Shown here piece by piece: positions 1-6,214 of a stretch of DNA of 10,640 nt. The DNA is from an uncultured Eubacteriales bacterium. GTDB lineage: Bacteria > Bacillota > Clostridia > Monoglobales > Firm-18. The notes beneath the pieces are model-generated. The model ran no database searches. It was not told the DNA's origin and saw nothing but the letters and a program-made list of their open reading frames with translations. Position 1 is the first letter of the stretch. Each line of letters opens with the position of its first letter. Location of the stretch: positions 1 through 10,640 of the forward strand of contig CAJLYO010000040.1 of the NCBI GenBank assembly GCA_905210885.1. Reading direction: 5' to 3'. Position numbers and translations under genes: made by a program.

Positions 1-1459
1 AAATTATTGCGTCCGGTCCGAAAATGTTAATAAGGCTCTTAACGCCTACCGCAAGCCAGTCAAGATAATCCTCAAAAACTGCTTGTGCAGTCTTGCAGCC
101 CTCGTCCAAAGCGTCAAATATAAGTGCACCGTTCAGGCTTTCGTTGTTTTCTTTGTACTTTTTGTAAAGAATGCTGTCGGTATTTTCCTTTGCGGAATTT
201 TCGGCATTTTTAACCAACGCCGTTACCGAGGCGTATTTTTCCCAGCAGCCTGTCTGACCGCATGAGCAGGGGATTCCGCCTTGTGCCTGGACTATAATAT
301 GTCCGATTTCGCCCATGCTGCTTCTGCCGTGGCAAATTCTGCCGTCAATTATTATTCCGCCGCCTATGCCTGTGCCGAGCGTTACCATTATAATGTTGTT
401 GTACTTCTCGCCCGAGCCAAACTCAGACTCACCAAGAGCCGCGCAGTTTGCATCATTGTCAACAGTTACGGGCAGACCTATGTATTTTTTCAGCTCTCCG
501 GCAAGGTCAACATTTTTGAACGGAAGGTTTACGGCGTCAACAATACCGTTTCTTATAAATCCGGGAGTTCCCACGCCTACGGATTTTACCGGGTAATCCT
601 TAATAATTTTTAAGCACTCATCCGCGATATCCTTAATGCATAAGTCACATGAGGTTTGATTTGTGGGAATCATGCTTTTGTAACGGACTTCCTTTCCGTC
701 CACAACCGCAAATTTCACACTTGTTCCGCCGATGTCCACACCAAGCTTTACGCCGGAGTATGCGTCCTTATCGCATATAAGCACAACGTCGGGGTGAACC
801 TTAAGCATCGTAGCCGGAACAGATGTGTTGATATCATTGTCCAAAAGCTCTGACAAAACGCGGCTTTTTGAAACGCCGGTTGCTATAAGAATGATTTTTC
901 TTGCCTTTAAAATCGTGGAAATTCCCATTGTTATCGCTTTTTTCGGCACTTCGTCGGCACTGTTGAAAAAGCGGGAGTTTGCCTCGATTGTATTTGCTGT
1001 AAGATTTGTAAGATGTGTTGCTGAATTAAGGTTTGCGTCAGGCTCGTTAAATCCGATATGTCCGTTTTGTCCTATGCCCAGGACCTGCAGGTCGATGCCG
1101 CCGCATGCCGTTATAGCTGAGTCGTAATCCGCACACTCTTTTTCGATGTCCTTTGCCTCGCCGTTGGGAATGTGAATATTTTCAGGCTTTAAGTTAACGC
1201 GGCTGTAGAGATGCTTGTTCATAAAATAATAATAGCTTTGGTCATTATCGTGGGAAATGGGATAATACTCGTCAAGATTAAAGGTTTTAATCTGAGAAAA
1301 GTCCAAATCCATTTCGGAAAGCTTGTTGTACATTCCTACGGGTGATGACCCGGTAGCAAGACCCAAAACCGAGTCCGGCTTTAATATAACCTGTGCCGCA
1401 ACGATTTCGGCGGCTTTGTTTGAAACTTCTTCATAATTGTCACATACTATTACTCGCAT
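1..1459 (-). CDS. nagB: NagB-ROK fusion: glucosamine-6-phosphate deaminase joined to a ROK sugar kinase (partial, runs off left edge)
   Basis: The frame is open from ATG 1459 to base 1, giving 486 codons without a stop. Residues 1-236 are a NagB deaminase of the short Bacillus type, which converts GlcN-6-P to fructose-6-P and ammonia. Visible motifs are the phosphate loop near LATGSSP (34-40), the general base in NLDEYY (D63) and GIGQNGHIGFNEP with H134. NagB ends at LICDKDAY, and after about three residues a ROK kinase starts: LGVDIGGT (239-246, ATP site), DNDAN with catalytic D336, GEIGH with zinc ligand H387, and CSCGQTGCWE (C398, C400, C405). The frame was checked by hand across the junction. 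The ROK C-terminus, perhaps 60 residues, lies outside the window. The ROK substrate (GlcNAc, GlcN, ManNAc or glucose) cannot be read from sequence; amino sugar is inferred from context. The start sits 11 bp after the upstream kinase stop, with a weak AGGGG site overlapping that stop. Confidence 0.9.
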   Translation of the reverse strand, partial: MRVIVCDNYEEVSNKAAEIVAAQVILKPDSVLGLATGSSPVGMYNKLSEMDLDFSQIKTFNLDEYYPISHDNDQSYYYFMNKHLYSRVNLKPENIHIPNGEAKDIEKECADYDSAITACGGIDLQVLGIGQNGHIGFNEPDANLNSATHLTNLTANTIEANSRFFNSADEVPKKAITMGISTILKARKIILIATGVSKSRVLSELLDNDINTSVPATMLKVHPDVVLICDKDAYSGVKLGVDIGGTSVKFAVVDGKEVRYKSMIPTNQTSCDLCIKDIADECLKIIKDYPVKSVGVGTPGFIRNGIVDAVNLPFKNVDLAGELKKYIGLPVTVDNDANCAALGESEFGSGEKYNNIIMVTLGTGIGGGIIIDGRICHGRSSMGEIGHIIVQAQGGIPCSCGQTGCWEKYASVTALVKNAENSAKENTDSILYKKYKENNESLNGALIFDALDEGCKTAQAVFEDYLDWLAVGVKSLINIFGPDAII

Positions 1460-1470
1460 AATTTTTGCCC

Positions 1471-2559
1471 CTATCTGTAATATTTTTTAACAATTTCATT
1501 CATTTTGTCCATCTTGTTGTCCATATCCCATACAAGCTTGAACTGGTTTTTTGCTCTGTCAAGATTGTGCTCCGGATACGCGGTTTTAAAGTAGTTGTCG
1601 CCGTCAAGATAATCCGTCAGAAAACGCACGCCGCATTCAAGAGTCAGAAGCTTTGCGGAAAATGCCAGAAGTTCTGCTTCTTTGGGGGTAATTCTGCCTT
1701 CAACACCCTCTAAAAAGCCCTTTGTGTATTCCTCAAACAGCGATAAATCCATCGAAACCTTGAATAAATCCTTTTCGTCTTCCAAGGCCGTGCTCGCTCC
1801 GAAACGGATTGAGTCGCCGAAATCGTAAAGCATAGAACCGGGCATAACCGTATCCAAATCGATTACGCACAGTGCGTCGCCGCTTTTTGTGTCAAACATA
1901 ATGTTATTAAGCTTTGTATCGTTATGAGTAACACGGAGGGGAATCTCCTTATTGTTTATCGCCTCAATAACGGGATAAGCGTCCTTTTCGTGGGCAAGGG
2001 CAAATTTGATTTCATTTTCTGCGGTTTTTGCTCTGCCTGCTTTGTCAGCCTTTAAAGTGTCCTTGAAAATCTCATATCTGTTTACGGTGTTATGAAAATC
2101 CGGTATTGTTTCATAAAGCTTTTGCGCCGGGAAATCCCTTAACATACTTTGAAATTTACCGAAAGCTTTGCCGGAACTGTAGAACTGCTTTTTGTCCTCA
2201 ATCAGCTGATAGCAAATTGCGTCGGCAATGAAAAGATACGCACGGAATATACTGCCGTCAGGCTCTTTGTGATACATTTTGCCGTCTGTTGCCGGTATAA
2301 GAGTAAGAGTCTCGCGCTTCGGATTACCTCCGTTTTCTTTTATAATTTCCGCAAGGTAACTTGTGACCGCAACAATGTTATCGATAACCTGTACCGGGTT
2401 TTTGAAAACCGAGTTGTTAACACGCTGAATTATATACTTCTCCTTGCTGGTTGTTATAAGATATGTATCGTTAATGTGACCTTCGCCGTATGACTGGGCG
2501 AAAACAAAATTCCCTTCAAGGGCGAAACATCTGCTTATTTTTTCCAAATCGTACTGCAT
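1471..2559 (-). CDS. nahK: N-acetylhexosamine 1-kinase (NahK/LnpB type, APH fold)
   Basis: This 362-residue protein is in the aminoglycoside-phosphotransferase-like kinase family. It strongly resembles, from memory, Bifidobacterium longum NahK (about 359 residues). NahK phosphorylates GlcNAc or GalNAc at C1 using ATP, in the lacto-N-biose/galacto-N-biose pathway. Shared features are YGEGHINDTYL near residue 24, the catalytic loop RVTHNDTKLNN (209-219, catalytic D214), the metal-binding VIDLDTVMPGSML (232-244) and DFGDSIRFGASTALEDEKDL (246-265). The C-terminal block around YPEHNLDRAKNQFKLV is also conserved. The protein is soluble, with no signal peptide. The start is supported by AAGGAGG nine bases upstream. 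It is the first gene of a two-gene operon with the NagB-ROK fusion. No LNB/GNB phosphorylase is next to it, so the source of the free hexosamine is unknown. Family assignment is firm; exact substrate preference is inferred. Confidence 0.92.
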   Translation of the reverse strand: MQYDLEKISRCFALEGNFVFAQSYGEGHINDTYLITTSKEKYIIQRVNNSVFKNPVQVIDNIVAVTSYLAEIIKENGGNPKRETLTLIPATDGKMYHKEPDGSIFRAYLFIADAICYQLIEDKKQFYSSGKAFGKFQSMLRDFPAQKLYETIPDFHNTVNRYEIFKDTLKADKAGRAKTAENEIKFALAHEKDAYPVIEAINNKEIPLRVTHNDTKLNNIMFDTKSGDALCVIDLDTVMPGSMLYDFGDSIRFGASTALEDEKDLFKVSMDLSLFEEYTKGFLEGVEGRITPKEAELLAFSAKLLTLECGVRFLTDYLDGDNYFKTAYPEHNLDRAKNQFKLVWDMDNKMDKMNEIVKKYYR

Positions 2560-2568
2560 TTTATCCTG

Positions 2569-2575
2569 CCTCCTT
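2569..2575 (-). promoter_or_regulatory. Ribosome binding site of nahK
   Basis: AAGGAGG on the minus strand ends nine bases before the ATG at 2559. It is a full match to the anti-Shine-Dalgarno core and fixes the nahK start. Confidence 0.8.
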
Positions 2576-2598
2576 ACAACAATAATATAACACGTTAC

Positions 2599-2627
2599 TA
2601 AATAATATTATTTATCAAATCGGGCAA
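2599..2627 (-). promoter_or_regulatory. Possible weak sigma-A promoter of the nahK operon, overlapping an AT-rich palindrome
   Basis: On the minus strand TTGCCC (2627-2622), a 17-base spacer and TATTTA (2604-2599) form a weak promoter match. The predicted start near 2592 would give a leader of about 33 bases. The poor match is compatible with a promoter needing the divergent AraC-type activator, but the region is so AT-rich that chance matches are likely. The 16-base perfect palindrome TAAATAATATTATTTA occupies 2599-2614 and could be an operator half or simply AT bias. Confidence 0.3.
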
Positions 2628-2632
2628 AATAT

Positions 2633-2661
2633 TTGACATTTCGGACGTAATAAGGTAAAAT
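2633..2661 (+). promoter_or_regulatory. Sigma-A promoter of the araC-family gene
   Basis: TTGACA (2633-2638), a 17-base spacer and TAAAAT (2656-2661) make a near-perfect housekeeping promoter. The expected start near 2668 leaves only about 16 bases before the ATG at 2684, enough for the GGAGG at 2671-2675 and little else. The leader is therefore very short, with no room for a leader-encoded control element. Confidence 0.75.
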
Positions 2662-2683
2662 GGTTAAAAAGGAGGCGGCATAA

Positions 2684-3565
2684 ATGGACAATTTTCAGCT
2701 GACACCGTTAAAAAGCGTGTTTAATGTTTCAAAGATAGTGACGGTACATTATTTTGAGTATGAAAAAAACTATTCTTACATAGGTGAAAGCCATGATTTT
2801 TGGGAAATGGTTTATGCAGATAAAGGCGATTTTGAAATACAGGCAGGGAACGAAGTAAAGATTTTAAACCGCGGTTTTGCCGTGTTTCATAAGCCCGGGG
2901 AGTATCATAATCTTTGGGCAAACGGCATCGTTGCACCGAATATTGTTATTATAACATTTGTGTGCAATTCGCCGGCAATGAGCTTTTTTGAGGGAAAAAT
3001 TCTGCCCCTTTCAGACCTTGATAAAAACCTTCTTGCACAGATTATACGCGAGAGTATAAGGGCGTTTTCCACTCCGCTGGAGGACACGTTTTCCACGGGA
3101 ATGGTACGGCGCGAGGAGCAGTATTTCGGCTGTGAACAAATGATAAAGCTTTCGGCGGAACAGCTTTTGATTTCTCTGTATAGGAATTTCGGCGGAACAA
3201 AAAGCAACACCACAACCTTAAAGCGCGGTTTGGAGCATGATATACTGAATAAAACGCTTAATTTTCTTGAAACGAATATATGCAGACAGCTTACCTTCGG
3301 CGAGATTTGCTCTGCTGTCGGTGTCAGCGGAACAAGCTTGAAAAATGTATTTAAGGAGCGTATGGGCGAGGGCGTTATGACGCATTTTGCCAAAATGAAA
3401 ACGGAAACCGCAAAAAGTATGATAAGAGAAGGAAACTATAATATTACGCAGATTGCCGCGTATCTTGGGTTTGATTCCATTCACGTTTTTTCAAGGAGAT
3501 TCAGACAGGTCACGGGTATGTCGCCTACGGAATACGGAAAATCCGTCAAGGTTGAATTTGAATAA
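2684..3565 (+). CDS. AraC-family transcriptional regulator with N-terminal cupin-type sensor domain
   Basis: This 293-residue protein is the usual length for two-domain AraC regulators. Residues about 20-110 look like the AraC cupin ligand domain: HDFWEMVYADKGDFEI (37-52), then GEYHNL (72-77), as in regulators that bind sugars. Residues about 190-285 hold the two helix-turn-helix units. The first is around LTFGEICSAVGVSGTSLKNVF (203-223). The second is NITQIAAYLGFDSIHVFSR (253-271), followed by the family signature RRFRQVTGMSPTEY. GGAGG at 2671-2675 supports the start. It is divergent from nahK with 124 bp between them, so it most likely controls the amino-sugar operon, perhaps in response to a free or phosphorylated hexosamine. 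That role is inferred from position only. The gene ends at a shared terminator. Confidence 0.9.
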   Translation: MDNFQLTPLKSVFNVSKIVTVHYFEYEKNYSYIGESHDFWEMVYADKGDFEIQAGNEVKILNRGFAVFHKPGEYHNLWANGIVAPNIVIITFVCNSPAMSFFEGKILPLSDLDKNLLAQIIRESIRAFSTPLEDTFSTGMVRREEQYFGCEQMIKLSAEQLLISLYRNFGGTKSNTTTLKRGLEHDILNKTLNFLETNICRQLTFGEICSAVGVSGTSLKNVFKERMGEGVMTHFAKMKTETAKSMIREGNYNITQIAAYLGFDSIHVFSRRFRQVTGMSPTEYGKSVKVEFE

Positions 3566-3567
3566 GA

Positions 3568-3597
3568 AAACCGGCTGTTAAAAAGGACAGCCGGTTT
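3568..3597. terminator. Bidirectional rho-independent terminator between araC-family gene and hydrogenase operon
   Basis: A perfect 11-bp stem pairs AAACCGGCTGT (3568-3578) with ACAGCCGGTTT (3587-3597) around an 8-base loop. On the plus strand it is followed by GTTATTTATTT; on the minus strand the stem ends in TTT and runs on into a T-rich tail (TTTTCTTATT). It starts 3 bp after the AraC stop and lies 6 bp beyond the hydrogenase stop, so it can end both convergent transcripts. Confidence 0.88.
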
Positions 3598-3602
3598 GTT
3601 AT

Positions 3603-5027
3603 TTATTTCAGCACCGAAATAGCCTCGGTAATTGTTTTCTCGTATGCCTCTTTGCCGTATTTATCAACTTCTGCCTTATTCTTTTCGCCGTGGGTTAAGC
3701 AGCCGGCGCCGCCGATACAGCCGCCGGTGCATGCCATACCTTCGATAAAGTTGCCGTCAAGAACGTTTTTGCTCTTTTTAAGAAGCGCCGTTCTGCATGC
3801 CTCGATTCCGTCACAGGGAACTGCCTTTAACTCAAAGTCCGTAATTCCGTGTTCGGCAAGACCCTGTTTAACCGCATCGGAAAGTCCGCCACTGCGCGCA
3901 AAAATTCTGCCGAAGTAGGAGGCGTTATCCAAAACGTCTTCTGAAAGAGTTGTTATATCAATGTCTTTGCTGTCGTACAGCGCCTGAAGCTCCTCAAATG
4001 TCATGGCTGCGTCAACGTACGGTTTTACCTTATCAAGCTGAACTTCGGCTTTTTTCGCGGTGCAGGGACCGATAAACACAACCTTCGCACCCCGGTCGTG
4101 CTCTTTTATATATTTCGAAATTGCGCCCATGGGGGAAAGATTGTGTGAAACGTGGGGAACCAACGCCGGGAAGGATTTATGAACATAGTCCACAAATGCC
4201 GGACAGCATGAGCTTGTTAAAAATCCTTTTTCCGCAAGCTCGGCAGACTCTGCATAAGCCACCATATCGGCGCCCAGAGCAGCCTCAATAACGGTATAGA
4301 AACCGAGTTTTTTCAGTCCGTCAATTACCTGACCCAGTTTTGCGTAGGTAAACTGGCTTGAGATAGAAGGTGCAACAACGGCATAAACTTTGTATTTTGT
4401 ATTGTTTTCGCTTTTTTTGATAATGTCGATAACGTCCAGGATATACGACTTATCCATAATTGCGCCGAAGGGGCACTGGTACACGCACGCTCCGCAGGAT
4501 ATGCATTTATCGTTGTCAATTTTTGCGGATTTGTCGGCATTTGTTGAAATCGCCTTTATCTTGCATGCGTTCTGGCACGGACGCTTTTTGTTTATTATCG
4601 CGGAGAAGGGACAAACCTTTGCACATGCTCCGCAGTCAACACATTTTGATTTGTCTATATGGGCTACGTGATTGTCGTCAAATGATATAGCGCCGCGGCG
4701 GCAGACATCCTCACAGCGGTGGGCAAGACAGCCGCGGCAGGAGTCGGTCACGTCATAGCCGCCCATAGGGCACTCATCGCAGGCTATTTCTATAACCTCA
4801 ATAACGTTTGGGTTTTCTTTGTTGCCGCCCATTGCAAGCTTAACACGCTCGCCTAAAATTGCGCGCTCCTTGTAAACACAGCAGCGCATTGTGGGGGTGT
4901 TTCCGGGGACAATTTTCTTGGGAATATCCAATACATGGTCAAGCAGAGTGCCTGCCCATGCTTCTTTAGCAACCTCGCGCAGTACCTTGTATTTTAAGTG
5001 CTGCACCTTGGTGTCAAATTTTCTCAT
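3603..5027 (-). CDS. [FeFe] hydrogenase, group-B-type monomeric enzyme
   Basis: This 474-residue cytoplasmic iron-sulfur enzyme probably exchanges electrons with ferredoxin to make or use H2. The N-terminus is cysteine-rich: C49-C50, C83/C86, and C97/C100/C105/C109. Two 4Fe-4S ferredoxin motifs follow (C129/132/135/139 and C175/178/181/185), with an extra C151/C155 pair between them. The H-cluster domain has all three signatures: TSSCCP (271-276, with C274 and C275), IGPCTAKKAE (319-328, C322, K325) and GMACTGGCIGG (430-440, C433, C437). The opening MRKFDTKVQHLKYKV and the RCCVYKER block match clostridial group B enzymes such as C. pasteurianum CpIII, as I recall them. It is the last gene of the operon, 14 bp after the phosphatase, with GGTGAT seven bases before the ATG. 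No HydE/F/G maturase is present here. The L1 motif is one residue longer than classical TSCCP. Confidence 0.92.
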   Translation of the reverse strand: MRKFDTKVQHLKYKVLREVAKEAWAGTLLDHVLDIPKKIVPGNTPTMRCCVYKERAILGERVKLAMGGNKENPNVIEVIEIACDECPMGGYDVTDSCRGCLAHRCEDVCRRGAISFDDNHVAHIDKSKCVDCGACAKVCPFSAIINKKRPCQNACKIKAISTNADKSAKIDNDKCISCGACVYQCPFGAIMDKSYILDVIDIIKKSENNTKYKVYAVVAPSISSQFTYAKLGQVIDGLKKLGFYTVIEAALGADMVAYAESAELAEKGFLTSSCCPAFVDYVHKSFPALVPHVSHNLSPMGAISKYIKEHDRGAKVVFIGPCTAKKAEVQLDKVKPYVDAAMTFEELQALYDSKDIDITTLSEDVLDNASYFGRIFARSGGLSDAVKQGLAEHGITDFELKAVPCDGIEACRTALLKKSKNVLDGNFIEGMACTGGCIGGAGCLTHGEKNKAEVDKYGKEAYEKTITEAISVLK

Positions 5028-5041
5028 TTAAATATCACCGC

Positions 5042-6214
5042 CTAAAAATAGCTTACTTTTATTCTTTTACCCATTTCCTTAAGACATTTTGAAAGGTCTT
5101 CAACCAAATTCATCTTGATATTAAAGTTTATGGGCAGATTTGGGTTCTGATGAGCCGGGTTAATCGCACGGCCTACGTAAAAATTAATGTCTGTGGCTTC
5201 CTCGAAAAGCATACGGCATATTAAAGACGCGCCGTCTTTTTTGTAGCCCCAGTGTTCGTAGCTTTCGTTATTTTTAAGATAGTCTTTTGCGTATTCCAAA
5301 ACCTTGTTTATTGTTATAACACCCTCGGTAACCAAATCGACGCCCTCAATTTCCGCAATGGGAGGAACGTCCGAGCTTTCAAAGCTCAGGCTCGCCTTAA
5401 GAGGCTTTCTTAAATATTTTGCGGCAATGGAGGAGGTAGTGCCGCCGCACACAATGTGTTTTCCTTCTTTTGAGAAAAACAGCGACATCATTCTGTTTGC
5501 GTCATCTCTGTTTGAGGGGGGACCGAAAAGAAGGTTAACCGGCGAGCGCCTTCTTATTCTCACAACGCACGCTGTTGCGTCATCGCCGGGTTCGCCGCCA
5601 TACAGCTTAAAGCACTCGTCCACAAGTATTGTGGCAAGGGTTTTTGCGGTAAAATCTCCGGCGGAAATGGGCTCTAAAAATTCGATTATATCCTCGCGTT
5701 TCCAGCCGAAGTTATATGCCATGCCTATTCCGGCATGGGGGCAGCCGTCGCTCATTGCAACAAAGGTGTCGTTTTCCTGAAGCTTTATTACCGATTTGTA
5801 AATTTTCTTTCCGTCAATGTTAAGCTCGGATTTTTCGTATTCGGTGTTTTGAAAATCCCGCAGGAAAATAATATGGGGGTTATCGTACTGTATAAGCTCC
5901 GCCGTTTCGTTATCTATTAAATGAATAATGGAAAAGGTGGAGTATGCCACACCCCTTACCGAGCATATGGGCAGGGTTGCCGCGATTGTGGAAACACATT
6001 CCTCAAGTGAAAGACCTTCTGCCATCATTGTGGATATTATCTTTGACGTAAGAGTTGACAAAATGCTTGCCTTAACTCCGCTGCCCAAGCCGTCCGCCAA
6101 AACTATAACTGTTGAATTTTCGCCCTGGTCGACTATGTCCACATGGTCGCCGCAAAGCTGTTCTCCGAAATGATTTATGCTTTTATACCCAATGTCCGCA
6201 CATAAATTATTCAT
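5042..6214 (-). CDS. SpoIIE/PP2C-type Ser/Thr phosphatase with extra C-terminal domain (HfsC-like)
   Basis: This 390-residue protein has no membrane segment. Residues 1-220 form a PP2C-type phosphatase domain of the SpoIIE class. The metal-binding ADGLGSGVKA has D41-G42, SDGCPHAG has D156-G157, and GDDAT has D211-D212. Such enzymes remove phosphate from Ser/Thr residues, often on anti-sigma-factor antagonists. Residues about 222-390, starting RRRSPVNLLFGPPS, are an additional domain that I do not recognise; it includes CGGTTSS (257-263). The start overlaps the end of the PAS hydrogenase gene by 8 bp, with AAGGAG inside that gene's last codons, so translation is probably coupled. A SpoIIE-like gene between two hydrogenase genes matches the hfs cluster of Thermoanaerobacterium as I remember it. 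The target protein is unknown; no kinase, STAS protein or sigma factor is encoded in the window. Confidence 0.87.
   Translation of the reverse strand: MNNLCADIGYKSINHFGEQLCGDHVDIVDQGENSTVIVLADGLGSGVKASILSTLTSKIISTMMAEGLSLEECVSTIAATLPICSVRGVAYSTFSIIHLIDNETAELIQYDNPHIIFLRDFQNTEYEKSELNIDGKKIYKSVIKLQENDTFVAMSDGCPHAGIGMAYNFGWKREDIIEFLEPISAGDFTAKTLATILVDECFKLYGGEPGDDATACVVRIRRRSPVNLLFGPPSNRDDANRMMSLFFSKEGKHIVCGGTTSSIAAKYLRKPLKASLSFESSDVPPIAEIEGVDLVTEGVITINKVLEYAKDYLKNNESYEHWGYKKDGASLICRMLFEEATDINFYVGRAINPAHQNPNLPINFNIKMNLVEDLSKCLKEMGKRIKVSYF

Noticed and set aside
281..1127. Plus-strand open frames over the NagB-ROK region (110, 93 and 100 residues)
   Set aside because: They are antisense to a strongly conserved minus-strand fusion, have no family motifs, and lack good ribosome sites.
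2149..2493. Plus-strand open frame of 114 residues within nahK
   Set aside because: Shadow of nahK; cysteine- and phenylalanine-rich composition typical of antisense reading, and no recognisable motif.
2905..3393. Minus-strand open frame of 162 residues within the araC-family gene
   Set aside because: Fully antisense to a well-supported AraC regulator; no motif and no promoter or ribosome site seen.
5304..5780. Plus-strand open frame of 158 residues within the phosphatase gene
   Set aside because: Antisense to the SpoIIE phosphatase; the real frame shows PP2C metal motifs and sits in a tight operon.
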